A stretch of DNA of 64,000 bases, taken from assembly GCA_934667275.1 (NCBI GenBank), contig CAKULK010000002.1, positions 124,001-188,000 of the forward strand, written 5' to 3'. Made by a program: the position numbers and the translations under genes. Under the pieces are notes generated by a model that saw only the letters and a list, made by a program, of their open reading frames with translations, had not been told where the DNA came from and searched no databases. Source of the stretch: an uncultured Bacteroidales bacterium (lineage in GTDB: Bacteria > Bacteroidota > Bacteroidia > Bacteroidales > Paludibacteraceae). Shown here in pieces: positions 25,374 through 34,515 of the stretch (positions are counted from its first letter, which is position 1; the number at the start of each line of letters is the position of its first letter).

Positions 25374-27041
25374 TCAGTTGTCACCAAGCATCGACATCGC
25401 ACAACGGAAACCGATGGTGCTTGATGATTTGTCTTGGTCTAAGAATCGGCGTGTAGTCGGATTGAGCCAGTAGATGCGGTCATTCCATGAACCTCCCTTA
25501 TATACGCGAGAGTGGTTGTTGACGCGCGGAATCAAGATGTCGGTCGGATCAAATTTCACTTCTGCAATCTGCTCCTCTGTTAAGCCGATAGTATCCAGCG
25601 GGTAGTCGGTATCCAGACGTGAAGACAAGTCTCCGTCTTTGTAGTCACGCTTATCGTCAGCAGCATCATACTCTATTTCCAAGCAACCGGTGGCTGTCAT
25701 CACGGGATTGCCGTTCTCGTCACGTTTGATTCGGGAATATATATTACCACGGAACGGGTTGTATTCGGTCATCTCTTCAAATGAAGTCTCACGATAAACA
25801 TCTAACACCCATTCGTTCACATTACCAGCCATATTGTACAATCCGAAATCGTTTGGAGCGTAAGCATCCACAGGGGCCGTTAGTGTATAGCCGTCGTTAG
25901 ATGCACCAGCTACACCCATCATATCGCCACGGCTGCGAACAAAGTTAGCCATCATTTTGCCTTTGTTCTTCTTGCTCAAGTCACGCGGATGGTAACCCGA
26001 CCATGGATAAATGCGTCCCTCTGCAGGTAGTCCGTCCTCGTCGGCTTTCGGTGCAAAAGCAGCATATTCCCACTCCGCCTCTGTCGGCAAGCGGTAGCCG
26101 ATGAGCAGTACACCGTCGGCGCGGTTCAGTTTACGCGGCGAACCATAAGCATCAATGCGGGCACCGCGTCCCATATCAGGATTATAACGCGAGTCGGCAA
26201 AATATTTCTCGGTGTTGAATACAAATTGGTCTCGCACCCACTCATAAGGCAACTGATACATTGTCACCATCGGCTCAACCGTACGACCGTCTTCATCCTC
26301 CTCCATTTCTTCTTCGCCTTCATAGCCGTACATTTGGGCTATCGAGAGAGGGACTTCTACCTCCTGTTTCTCGTAGTTGGCATATTCGGGATGGTCCGGA
26401 TTGTTCTTCAAGAAATCATCTGCCTCTTGCTCGGTCATATACATATTGGGATTCAACAATTGATAAGGGGGCAAAGCCATATATTTACCTGAGGCGAGAA
26501 TCAATTCATTGACGCGGTCGGTACGCCATTGGCAATATGCCATAGCCTGATCCCACGATACACCTACTACAGGGTAGAAACTATAGGCAGGGTGACGGAA
26601 ATAGTTTTCTACGTATGGTTCATTGTAGGCCATTTCATCACGCCAAACGGTGGTATCTGGCAGGGTAGCCTTCACCAATTCGGGCTTATAACGTCCAAAT
26701 ACATAAGACATCCAATTGGTGTATTCCTGCCATCCAATGTTGGTGACCTCGTATTTGTCCATATAGAATGAACTGACAGTCAGCGTTCTGCGCTCGCTAT
26801 TATGAGGCGCGGTAATAAACTCATCCATCTGCCCGATTGTGAACGAACCACCCTCGATAGGCACCATTCCTATTGGCGTAATCGAAGTGTGCCCCTCGTA
26901 TGCCTCAAAGCGGGTGGTTTCCTTGTCGAAAGTCTTCCAACCCGTCAGAAACGAAGTCTTGGTGTTCAGTTCGCGCGATTGGCAAGCGCAGCAAGCCACG
27001 ACCACCATCGCGAGGAGTGCAGATTTTGATACAGTATTCAT
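25374..27041 (-). CDS. GldJ/PorK-type SUMF1-fold lipoprotein (type IX secretion/gliding)
   Basis: 555 residues. A lipoprotein signal peptide ends at VVAC (lipidated Cys17). The rest is a formylglycine-generating-enzyme (SUMF1-like) fold: IEGGSFTIGQ, YMDKYEVTN, PVVGVSWDQAMAYCQW, YRLPTEAEWEYAA, NMAGNVNEWVLDVY and KGGSWND...IGFRCA. An acidic insertion (EGEEEMEEDEDGR) sits between the core motifs. This architecture is shared by GldJ and GldK/PorK, lipoproteins needed for the type IX secretion system. The length is nearer GldJ, but GldK/PorK or another SUMF1 lipoprotein cannot be excluded. A PorZ-type gene at the right edge supports a type IX system in this organism. Confidence 0.75.
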   Translation of the reverse strand: MNTVSKSALLAMVVVACCACQSRELNTKTSFLTGWKTFDKETTRFEAYEGHTSITPIGMVPIEGGSFTIGQMDEFITAPHNSERRTLTVSSFYMDKYEVTNIGWQEYTNWMSYVFGRYKPELVKATLPDTTVWRDEMAYNEPYVENYFRHPAYSFYPVVGVSWDQAMAYCQWRTDRVNELILASGKYMALPPYQLLNPNMYMTEQEADDFLKNNPDHPEYANYEKQEVEVPLSIAQMYGYEGEEEMEEDEDGRTVEPMVTMYQLPYEWVRDQFVFNTEKYFADSRYNPDMGRGARIDAYGSPRKLNRADGVLLIGYRLPTEAEWEYAAFAPKADEDGLPAEGRIYPWSGYHPRDLSKKNKGKMMANFVRSRGDMMGVAGASNDGYTLTAPVDAYAPNDFGLYNMAGNVNEWVLDVYRETSFEEMTEYNPFRGNIYSRIKRDENGNPVMTATGCLEIEYDAADDKRDYKDGDLSSRLDTDYPLDTIGLTEEQIAEVKFDPTDILIPRVNNHSRVYKGGSWNDRIYWLNPTTRRFLDQDKSSSTIGFRCAMSMLGDN

Positions 27042-27075
27042 ATTGATGTCTATTATGCAGTTTGCTTTCAGCCCG

Positions 27076-27083
27076 CAAAGGTA
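27076..27083 (-). promoter_or_regulatory. -7 box of the GldJ-like gene
   Basis: TACCTTTG on the minus strand lies 35 bp upstream of the start codon. No clear -33 TTG is seen, and the upstream sequence is A/T-rich. Confidence 0.55.
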
Positions 27084-27184
27084 TAAAAAAAAAGTGACTT
27101 AATCTAACTTTTTGAATGAAAAAAGTTAGAAAAAGTGTTTTTTTCAAGAAAAACATATTTTTTCATAGCCTGATGCCCCTTAAA

Positions 27185-27216
27185 TTGGTACATTAGCAAT
27201 ATTTTTTGTAATTTTG
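27185..27216 (+). promoter_or_regulatory. Promoter of folP-cdaA-metG
   Basis: TTG at 27185-27187 and TAATTTTG at 27209-27216 with a 21-bp spacer fit the consensus. The start codon lies 55 bp downstream. Confidence 0.7.
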
Positions 27217-27271
27217 CGGAGGTTTAGATATGAGGTGTAGAAGTTGCAAAAAAGAACTAATAAAAATATAG

Positions 27272-28111
27272 ATGAGTGATATGCAATCGTTTATCCGTGT
27301 GCACAACAAATTAATGGACTTGTCTCATCCCATCGTGATGGCGATTGTGAACATCACGCCCGACAGTTTCTACACCTCGTGCCGCTCCATGGGTGAAGAC
27401 GAGGTACTCCGCTGTGCCGAAAAGGCAATGGCAGAGGGGGCTGAGATATTGGATTTGGGGGCTTGTTCCACTCGTCCGGGTTCTACGCCTGTGGATACGG
27501 AAGGCGAGTGGGCGCGATTAGCACCTGCCCTGAAAGCCATCCGTCAGAGGTGGGCGGATATACCCATATCCGTGGACACTTTCCGCGCCGAGGTGGCACG
27601 CCGTTCCTTGGAGGAAGGGGCGGATATTATTAATGATGTGTATGGCGGTGATGCTGATAATCAGATGTTTGACATCGTCAGCAAATATCGCGCTCCTTAT
27701 ATTCTCACGCACGCGCGAGAGATTACAAAGAGCGATGACGGCTACGACCGCACCATGACAGACATTCTGGACTTCCTCCAGTCGCGTACCAATGAACTGC
27801 ACCGCCGCGGTGTAGCGGACGTGATTCTTGATCCTGGCTTCGGCTTTGGCAAGAACGTGGAGCAGAACTACAGCCTTCTGCGCCAGTTGGAAGTCTTGCA
27901 AACGCTCCACGCACCTGTCTTGGTGGGCGTGTCGCACAAGTCGATGTTCTATCGCCCCCTTGGACTGACGCCCGACGATGTGTTGCCTGCCACGATTGCA
28001 GCGCACGTGATTGCCCTTGAGAAAGGTGCGAACATTCTCCGCGTACACGAGGTGGCACCCGCCAAACAGGCGATAGCCGTTTATCAATACACCTATCCGG
28101 ACAAGGCGTAA
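27272..28111 (+). CDS. folP: Dihydropteroate synthase
   Basis: 279 residues, TIM-barrel enzyme that joins p-aminobenzoate to the pterin pyrophosphate in folate synthesis and is the sulfonamide target. Motifs: MAIVNITPDSFY (about 23-34), the pterin-binding ILDLGACSTRPG (about 59-70) with Ala-Cys instead of the common Gly-Gly/Gly-Ala pair, ISVDTF, and IINDVYGG. A second ATG nine bases downstream (27281) is also possible as start. It is followed 25 bp later by cdaA; folE, the first folate-pathway gene, is 30 kb away. Confidence 0.94.
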   Translation: MSDMQSFIRVHNKLMDLSHPIVMAIVNITPDSFYTSCRSMGEDEVLRCAEKAMAEGAEILDLGACSTRPGSTPVDTEGEWARLAPALKAIRQRWADIPISVDTFRAEVARRSLEEGADIINDVYGGDADNQMFDIVSKYRAPYILTHAREITKSDDGYDRTMTDILDFLQSRTNELHRRGVADVILDPGFGFGKNVEQNYSLLRQLEVLQTLHAPVLVGVSHKSMFYRPLGLTPDDVLPATIAAHVIALEKGANILRVHEVAPAKQAIAVYQYTYPDKA

Positions 28112-28136
28112 CCGCCATAATTACAGACGATTAACT

Positions 28137-28943
28137 ATGCATATAGGGCTCAAAGACATAATCGATATCCTCTTGGTGGCTACCATTCTTTTTGGTATCT
28201 ACCGCATCTTGCGCCGCTCGGGTGCAAGCAACCTCTTTTGGGGTATCTTGGCGTTTATATTTGCGTGGTTGTTAGTCAGTTATGTCTTTGAATTGGAACT
28301 CACGGGTGCTCTCTTCGATCGCTTCATCAGCGTGGGCGCTATCGCTCTCATTGTGATATTTCAGGAGGAAATACGCTCATTTTTCTACCGCATTGGGGCG
28401 CGGTTTAATATGGATAATATCCGTGACCACCTCTCCCACACCAAGCACCAGAAGGAGGCGCAGCAGCAGGTGAATCAAATCATTCTCGCCTGCTCGCACA
28501 TGTCGGCAAGCAAAACAGGCGCACTCATCGTTATCACCAACCAGCAGGGGCTCAAAGAGTACGCCGATACCGGCGAGACGGTGGATGCCGTCATCTCGGC
28601 GCGAATGATTGAGAACATCTTCTTCAAGAACACCCCTCTCCACGATGGTGCGCTCATCATCTCGGGCAACCGCCTGCAATCGGCGGCGTGCATCCTGCCT
28701 GTCACCAAACGGCAGGACCTGCCCAAACACTACGGGCTGCGCCATCGTGCCGCGCTCGGACTGGCGGAGAAGACCGATGCTCTCGCCATCGTGGTCTCCG
28801 AGGAGACGGGACGTATATCCGTGGCACTCGGAAATGATATTCATACCGTGAGTATCAACGAGTTGGAGCACAACTACCTCGCCCCCGCTATGGGCGTGGA
28901 ATACGACGACAAAGAAACTAAAAAACATAAACTACTCAAATAA
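28137..28943 (+). CDS. cdaA: Diadenylate cyclase (c-di-AMP synthase) CdaA
   Basis: 268 residues. Three hydrophobic helices (residues 7-75) anchor it in the membrane, and a DisA_N catalytic domain follows with DGA at 170-172 and RHR at 202-204, both required for condensing two ATP to c-di-AMP. The order folP-cdaA-metG suggests one transcript; metG starts two bases after its stop. No CdaR-like regulator or glmM is next to it, unlike in Firmicutes. Confidence 0.93.
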   Translation: MHIGLKDIIDILLVATILFGIYRILRRSGASNLFWGILAFIFAWLLVSYVFELELTGALFDRFISVGAIALIVIFQEEIRSFFYRIGARFNMDNIRDHLSHTKHQKEAQQQVNQIILACSHMSASKTGALIVITNQQGLKEYADTGETVDAVISARMIENIFFKNTPLHDGALIISGNRLQSAACILPVTKRQDLPKHYGLRHRAALGLAEKTDALAIVVSEETGRISVALGNDIHTVSINELEHNYLAPAMGVEYDDKETKKHKLLK

Positions 28944-28945
28944 CT

Positions 28946-31018
28946 ATGGCATTTCAACGTACTCTTGTAACTGCAGCCTTGCCCTATGCCAATGGTCCCG
29001 TGCATATCGGACACCTCGCAGGCGTATATGTACCCGCGGATATTTATGTCCGCTATCTCCGCTTGAAAGGCGAACCCGTGCTGTTTGTGGGCGGTAGCGA
29101 CGAGCATGGCGTGCCTGTCACCATTCGCGCCCGCAAAGAGGGAATCACCACCCAACAAGTGGTGGACCGCTACCACAAAATCATCAAAGACTCTTTCGAG
29201 GGCTTTGGTATCTCGTTTGATGTCTATTCGCGCACCACAAGCCCCACGCACCATCAGATGGCGTCGGACTTCTTCCGCAAACTATACGACAACGGCAAGT
29301 TTATCCAACAAACCACCGAGCAGTTCTACGACCCCGAGACCCAGGAGTTCCTCACCGACCGCAATATCCGTGGCGAGTGCCCACGTTGCCATGCGCAGGG
29401 GGCATACGGCGACCAGTGCGAGAAGTGCGGAGCCACCCTCTCGCCCGACGAACTCATCAACCCCTACAACGCCATCAACGGCAATCCGCTGACCAAACGC
29501 CCCACTACACACTGGTATCTGCCGCTGGACCAATACCAGTCGTGGCTTGAGAAATGGATTCTCGAAGACCACAAAGAGTGGCGTCCCAACGTCTATGGGC
29601 AATGCAAGTCGTGGTTGGACGGCGGTTTGCGTCCGCGTGCTGTGACGCGTGACCTCGATTGGGGTATCCCTGTGCCCGTGGAGGGCGCGGAAGGCAAAGT
29701 GTTGTACGTGTGGTTCGACGCGCCCATTGGCTATATCTCCAACACCAAGGAACTCTGTGACGCGCACCCCGAATACGGCAAATGGGAGACTTGGTGGAAA
29801 GACTCCTCCACGCGCCTCATTCATTTCATCGGCAAAGACAACATCGTCTTCCACTGCATCGTCTTCCCAGCCATGCTGAAAGCCGACGGCTCGTATATTC
29901 TTCCCGACAATGTCCCCGCCAACGAGTTCCTGAACCTCGAGGGCGACAAGATTTCCACTTCGCGCAACTGGGCGGTATGGCTCAACGAGTACCTTGTGGA
30001 TTTCCCAGGGAAGCAGGACGTGCTGCGCTATGTGCTGACCGCCAATGCGCCCGAGACCAAGGACAACGATTTCACATGGGCAGATTTCCAAGCCCGCAAC
30101 AACAACGAATTGGTGGCTATCTACGGCAATTTCGTCAACCGTGCACTTGTGCTGACCAACAAGTATTTCGGCGGCAAAGTGCCTGCGGCAGGCGAACTCA
30201 ACGACTATGACCAAGCCACTATTGCCGACTTCCAAAACGTCAAGAGCGAGTTGGAGCGTCTGCTCAACGACTTCCGCTTCCGTGACGCCCAAAAGGAGGC
30301 GATGAACCTCGCCCGCATCGGCAACAAGTACCTCGCCGACACCGAGCCTTGGAAACTCGCCAAAATCGACCTCAATCGCACGGCAACCATCCTCAATCTG
30401 GCACTCCAAATCGCTGCTAATCTGTCAATAGCCTTCGAACCGTTCTTGCCGTTCTCATCTGCGAAACTGCGCTGTATGCTCTCCATGGATACTGCTGATT
30501 GGAGCCAACTCGGCAATATCAATCTGCTCCGCGAAGGACAGCAACTCGGCGAAGTGTCGCTCCTCTTCGAGAAGATTGAGGACGACGCCATTCAGGCCCA
30601 ACTCGACCGTTTGGCACGCATCAAAGCCGAAAACGAGGCGGCTGCACAGGCGGAGGCTCTCCGCAACTGGCACCCCGCCGATATCAAGGCGGCCACCACG
30701 ATTGACGACTTCGACAAAGTGGATATTCGCGTGGCTACCGTGCTTGATTGTCAGCCGGTTAAGAAGAGTGAACGCCTCCTGCAATTCCGTTTGGACGACG
30801 GTATGGGCGGGCGCACTATCTTGTCTGGTATCGCGCAGAGTTATCCCGACCCGTCCGTGTTGATTGGCAAGCAGGTTCTCTTTATTGCTAATTTCCCGCC
30901 GCGCAAAATGATGGGTATCGAGTCGCAGGGCATGATTCTCTCGGCTGTGGATGCTGATGGCAAGTTAGTCGTAACCACCGTCTCCGCACCCGTCAAGAAT
31001 GGCACCCAAGTAGGCTGA
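28946..31018 (+). CDS. metG: Methionyl-tRNA synthetase
   Basis: 690 residues. HIGH is at 20-23, the KMSKS-type motif is KISTS near residue 333, and a zinc-knuckle region lies near 145-160 (CPRCHAQ, QCEKCG). A C-terminal tRNA-binding domain of the Trbp111 type covers about the last 100 residues (VDIRVATVLDCQPVKKS, LFIANFPPRKMMGIES). A tRNA-Met gene lies 365 bp downstream on the same strand. The stop codon falls within the first unit of an 11-bp repeat array. Confidence 0.97.
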   Translation: MAFQRTLVTAALPYANGPVHIGHLAGVYVPADIYVRYLRLKGEPVLFVGGSDEHGVPVTIRARKEGITTQQVVDRYHKIIKDSFEGFGISFDVYSRTTSPTHHQMASDFFRKLYDNGKFIQQTTEQFYDPETQEFLTDRNIRGECPRCHAQGAYGDQCEKCGATLSPDELINPYNAINGNPLTKRPTTHWYLPLDQYQSWLEKWILEDHKEWRPNVYGQCKSWLDGGLRPRAVTRDLDWGIPVPVEGAEGKVLYVWFDAPIGYISNTKELCDAHPEYGKWETWWKDSSTRLIHFIGKDNIVFHCIVFPAMLKADGSYILPDNVPANEFLNLEGDKISTSRNWAVWLNEYLVDFPGKQDVLRYVLTANAPETKDNDFTWADFQARNNNELVAIYGNFVNRALVLTNKYFGGKVPAAGELNDYDQATIADFQNVKSELERLLNDFRFRDAQKEAMNLARIGNKYLADTEPWKLAKIDLNRTATILNLALQIAANLSIAFEPFLPFSSAKLRCMLSMDTADWSQLGNINLLREGQQLGEVSLLFEKIEDDAIQAQLDRLARIKAENEAAAQAEALRNWHPADIKAATTIDDFDKVDIRVATVLDCQPVKKSERLLQFRLDDGMGGRTILSGIAQSYPDPSVLIGKQVLFIANFPPRKMMGIESQGMILSAVDADGKLVVTTVSAPVKNGTQVG

Positions 31019-31161
31019 TAGGGTGCTGATATATTGCAGACCTGTTTCCCTGCGGCTTCCCTGACATTACCTTGCTCTTACCTCGTCACTTCCTGCTGTT
31101 ATCTTGCTGACTTTGTCGGGGTAATTACGGCAACGACACGGTAACGAGACGGCAACGACAG
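31017..31161. repeat. 11-bp periodic degenerate tandem repeat, array D (after metG)
   Basis: The longest array, about 13 units. T(T/A)CC occurs at 31046, 31057, 31068, 31079 and 31090, and AACGA at 31132, 31143 and 31154, always 11 bp apart. The two sub-families (TTCCC/TACCT-rich and GGCAACGACA-like) abut in one register. The first unit, GATAGGGTGCT, overlaps the metG stop codon. Confidence 0.85.
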
Positions 31162-31383
31162 CCGACCTTGTAAAGGGGTGCGGGTAGGATACAATAGTAG
31201 GTAAATAGGGGTAGCATTCTCATAAAGAGACCATAATATAAAGAAAAAGTACAAAAAAGTGAGATAAGTTTTGCCCATCTCATTTTTTTGTTGTACCTTT
31301 GCACCCGCTTTCGTCAAGAAATAGTGTTAAGTGAAAGTATGACAAGCCCGACAAGAAAACATAGTTTTCGCAGTCGGAGAGAT
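31019..31383. other. 365-bp non-coding gap between metG and tRNA-Met
   Basis: No gene is visible. It contains the 11-bp array (to 31161), an AT-rich segment, and the tRNA-Met promoter (31270-31301). Confidence 0.8.
31270..31301 (+). promoter_or_regulatory. Promoter of tRNA-Met
   Basis: TTTG at 31270-31273 and TACCTTTG at 31294-31301 with a 20-bp spacer, a near-perfect match. The tRNA begins 83 bp downstream of the -7 box. Confidence 0.8.
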
Positions 31384-31457
31384 GGCGGGGTAGCTCAGCT
31401 GGTTAGAGCGCATGATTCATAATCATGAGGTCCCCGGTTCAATCCCGGGCCCCGCTA
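31384..31457 (+). tRNA. tRNA-Met(CAT), elongator type
   Basis: Acceptor GGCGGGG/CCCCGCT pairs, with a G-U pair at 1-72; anticodon stem CATGA/TCATG carries loop TTCATAA (anticodon CAT). The G1-U72 end argues against the initiator, which has an unpaired C1-A72. A tRNA-Ile with a modified CAT anticodon is a less likely alternative. Confidence 0.88.
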
Positions 31458-31460
31458 CTG

Positions 31461-31494
31461 AGAGATTGTTCAATCAATTGAACAATCTCTTTTT
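31461..31494 (+). terminator. Intrinsic terminator of tRNA-Met
   Basis: AGAGATTGTTCAAT (31461-31474) and its exact complement (31477-31490) form a hairpin followed by TTTTCTTTG, four bases after the tRNA. Confidence 0.92.
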
Positions 31495-31656
31495 CTTTGT
31501 ATAGATAATTCTGCTACCGGTTGTTGATGGGTATTGTTTATCTGTCCATTCCTTGTTTGTTTTGTAATTTAATCGGATGAAATATAAAAAATACCGTTGT
31601 TTTGATATGTAAAATGCAATTTAATCTCAAAAAATAGCATGATGCACATCTATTTC

Positions 31657-31687
31657 TTGTGTATGTGGTAAAAAAGCAATACCTTTG
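31657..31687 (+). promoter_or_regulatory. Promoter of the glutamine synthetase III gene
   Basis: TTG at 31657-31659 and TACCTTTG at 31680-31687 with a 20-bp spacer. It excludes the upstream in-frame start at 31685 and leaves a leader of about 24 nt. Confidence 0.8.
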
Positions 31688-31717
31688 CACTCGCAAACAA
31701 TAGAAACAAAAATAAGT

Positions 31718-33907
31718 ATGAGCAACATTCGATTTGAAGCATTAAAGAGTGCGTGGAGTCATGAACCTGTAGAGGTGAAAGCCCCAACCAATCGTGCAAG
31801 TGTCATCTTTGCGCAGAATGTATTCACGCGTGAGAAGATGAAAGAGTATATTGCCAGCAACGTGCTTGAGCAACTCTTTGACATTATGGACAATGAGAAG
31901 ACCTTGAGCCGTGACATTGCCAACAGTGTCGCGATAGGCATGAAGAAATGGGCGATGGAGCAGGGGGCTACACACTACACGCACTGGTTTCAGCCTTTGA
32001 CGGGTGGCACTGCGGAGAAACATGATGCGTTCTTCAGTTTTAGTGCGGACGGGGCGCCTATGGAGGAGTTTTCGGGGAGTGTCCTTTATCAGCAGGAGCC
32101 CGATGCAAGTAGTTTTCCGAGTGGTGGTATCCGCAACACCTTCGAGGCGCGTGGTTATTCGGCATGGGACCCCTCGTCACCGGCTTTCGTTATCGGCGAC
32201 CGTCTCTGTATACCCACTATCTTCGTAGCATACACAGGTGAGGCTCTTGACTACAAGACACCGCTCTTGCGCTCCATATCGGCGGTGAGCAAAGCCGCAG
32301 TTGCAGTAGCCAATTATTTCGACCGCAATGTGAAACGCGTATATAGTTATTTGGGTTGGGAACAGGAGTTCTTCCTTGTGGACGAGGCGTTGTTTGCTGC
32401 GCGCCCGGACCTCGTGATGACGGGGCGCACTCTTATGGGACACTCTGCCAGCAAGAACCAACAATTGGACGACCACTATTTTGGCATTATTCCGGAACGG
32501 GTGTTGCGTTTCATGACTGAACTCGAAATAGAATCGCTCAAACTTGGTATCCCCGTCAAGACACGACACAATGAGGTAGCACCCAATCAGTTTGAGTTAG
32601 CCCCCATTTATGAAGAGGCGAACCTCAGTAGTGACCACAACCAGTTGGTGATGTCGCTTATGGAACAAGTGGCACGTCGTCACCATTTCCGTGTTTTGCT
32701 TCATGAAAAGCCTTTCGGTGGTGTAAATGGTTCGGGCAAGCACTGCAATTGGTCGCTCGGTACTAACACTGGGGTTAATCTCCTTAGCCCGGGGAAGAAC
32801 CCGTATCAGAATCTTCAGTTTGTTACTTTCCTTGTGAATGTGCTGATGGCTGTGCAACGCCACAACGGACTGCTCAAGGCATCCATCGTATCAGCCACCA
32901 ATGCCCATCGGCTTGGTGCCAATGAGGCACCGCCCGCCATCATATCTGTCTTTTTGGGCACACAAATCACCGCGGCACTCAATCAGATAGAGCATGCCGA
33001 TGTGGACAAAGGTATTATCATCAATGCCAAGAAAGAGATGAAACTCGGTGTGGGCAACATACCCGAAATCCTTCTTGACAATACTGACCGCAACCGCACC
33101 TCTCCTTTTGCCTTTACGGGAAACCGTTTTGAGTTTCGCGCAGTGGGTTCATCGGCAAACTGCGGTGCGGCCATGTTGGCTCTCAATGCCGCCGTGGCAG
33201 AACAACTGACACTTTTCCGTGAGGAGGTGGACGCTCTCATAGAGAGTGGCGAGGCCAAAGAACGTGCGTTGTTTACCGTTATCAAACGCTATTTGAATGA
33301 ATGTCACGCTATCCGCTTCGATGGAAACGGCTATAGTGAAGAATGGAAACAAGAGGCTCTGCGCCGTGGGCTGGATTGCGAAACCAATGCACCGCTTGTG
33401 ATTGACAACTACTTGAGTGATAGTTCAGTGACTATGTTCAAGACCACAGGCGTTCTCTCACGGGCAGAACTGATGTCACGTTGCGAAGTCAAGTGGGAGA
33501 ACTACACATTGAAGATACAAATTGAATCGCGTGTATTGGGCGACCTTGTTATCAACCATATCTTGCCCGCTGCCAAACGTTACCAGACAATGCTCTTGCA
33601 GAATGTGTTGAGTGTCAAGCAGATATTCCCCGAAGATGAAGTCGGTAAACTCAACGAGCAGGACTATATCATCATCCGCCGCATTGAGAAACACGTGGCA
33701 GCGATTATCGAAGAGGTTGAGCAGATGAAGAACGCCCGCAAGCAAGCCAATCATATAGACAGTCAGCGTGAGCGTGCCATAGCCTACCATGATAATGTGG
33801 TACCTTTAATGGAGCAGATACGTGACCATGTGGATCATCTCGAACTCGTAGTGGACGACGAACTCTGGACACTGCCCAAGTACCGCGAGATGCTCTTTAT
33901 CCACTAA
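31718..33907 (+). CDS. glnN: Glutamine synthetase type III
   Basis: 729 residues, the length typical of the GSIII family of Bacteroidetes (about 730), not of GSI or GSII. It makes glutamine from glutamate, ammonia and ATP. Recognisable parts are the ATP/glutamate site region EQEFFLVDEALF, KTRHNEVAPNQFELAP, the GGVNGSGKHCNWSL block and FRAVGSSANCGAAM. The start MSNIRFEALKSAW was chosen because the other upstream in-frame start lies inside the promoter. It is a single-gene unit facing queE, with a shared inverted repeat at the end. Confidence 0.96.
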   Translation: MSNIRFEALKSAWSHEPVEVKAPTNRASVIFAQNVFTREKMKEYIASNVLEQLFDIMDNEKTLSRDIANSVAIGMKKWAMEQGATHYTHWFQPLTGGTAEKHDAFFSFSADGAPMEEFSGSVLYQQEPDASSFPSGGIRNTFEARGYSAWDPSSPAFVIGDRLCIPTIFVAYTGEALDYKTPLLRSISAVSKAAVAVANYFDRNVKRVYSYLGWEQEFFLVDEALFAARPDLVMTGRTLMGHSASKNQQLDDHYFGIIPERVLRFMTELEIESLKLGIPVKTRHNEVAPNQFELAPIYEEANLSSDHNQLVMSLMEQVARRHHFRVLLHEKPFGGVNGSGKHCNWSLGTNTGVNLLSPGKNPYQNLQFVTFLVNVLMAVQRHNGLLKASIVSATNAHRLGANEAPPAIISVFLGTQITAALNQIEHADVDKGIIINAKKEMKLGVGNIPEILLDNTDRNRTSPFAFTGNRFEFRAVGSSANCGAAMLALNAAVAEQLTLFREEVDALIESGEAKERALFTVIKRYLNECHAIRFDGNGYSEEWKQEALRRGLDCETNAPLVIDNYLSDSSVTMFKTTGVLSRAELMSRCEVKWENYTLKIQIESRVLGDLVINHILPAAKRYQTMLLQNVLSVKQIFPEDEVGKLNEQDYIIIRRIEKHVAAIIEEVEQMKNARKQANHIDSQRERAIAYHDNVVPLMEQIRDHVDHLELVVDDELWTLPKYREMLFIH

Positions 33908-33911
33908 GCAT

Positions 33912-33981
33912 CTGCAGGCGCATGAATACCTTCAAGAAAGGTCTCTCTTTAGCGCAGATTCAGGTATTTGTGCGTCTGCAG
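33912..33981. terminator. Large imperfect inverted repeat between glnN and queE
   Basis: CTGCAG-CGCA-AATACCT (33912-33931) pairs with AGGTATT-TGCG-CTGCAG (33962-33981), with small bulges, around a 30-nt loop. The right arm lies within the last codons of queE. It probably acts as a bidirectional terminator for the convergent genes, but it lacks a long T tract. Confidence 0.55.
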
Positions 33982-34515
33982 TGACAACTGCCACTGGGGA
34001 TGGGCAAGGATATATTCTACCACTTCATCGGTGTTGCGGCATGAGCATGGTTGCAGGAACAGGTAATCAGCGTTTATCTGACGAGGCCATTTCTCGACAT
34101 CTTGCCCTGTAAATACCACTTTCAACTCGTTGGTATGGCGCAAAGTCACTTGACTTCCCTCTTTGGGCGAACAAGTGACCCAGTCAATGCCGGCAGGGAG
34201 TTGGTGAGTGCCATTGGTCTCGATGCAAATCTTTTTGCCTCCACGATGCAGAACCTCAATCAAGGCTTCATCAATTTGCAGCGAAGGTTCGCCGCCGGTC
34301 AGTACTATCAGCGTCTGCGGATAGGTACTCAGTTGTTCCACCTGTTGGGCTATCTCATCGGCGGTCATGTCGTGGTATTGGCTGAAATCCGTATCGCAGA
34401 AGTCACAATGCAGGTTACACCCGCTCAACCGGACGAATACTGCCGCCCGTCCCGTATGATAACCTTCACCTTGCAGACTTAGGAAAATCTCGTTAACGCG
34501 GTAGGTCTTACTCAT
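33949..34515 (-). CDS. queE: 7-carboxy-7-deazaguanine synthase (radical SAM)
   Basis: 188 residues from MSKTYRVNEIF. The radical SAM cluster ligands are C33, C37 and C40 in CNLHCDFC, and GEPSLQ and ETNGT are typical of QueE. It converts 6-carboxytetrahydropterin to 7-carboxy-7-deazaguanine. This start overlaps the queD stop by eight bases; starts at 34533 and 34524 are also in frame. It is the last gene of the queF-queC-queD-queE set. Confidence 0.94.
   Translation of the reverse strand: MSKTYRVNEIFLSLQGEGYHTGRAAVFVRLSGCNLHCDFCDTDFSQYHDMTADEIAQQVEQLSTYPQTLIVLTGGEPSLQIDEALIEVLHRGGKKICIETNGTHQLPAGIDWVTCSPKEGSQVTLRHTNELKVVFTGQDVEKWPRQINADYLFLQPCSCRNTDEVVEYILAHPQWQLSLQTHKYLNLR

Noticed and set aside
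31685..31717. Upstream start of glutamine synthetase III (MHSQTIETKIS)
   Set aside because: This start lies within the -7 promoter box, so it could not be in the main transcript; the later ATG matches the family.
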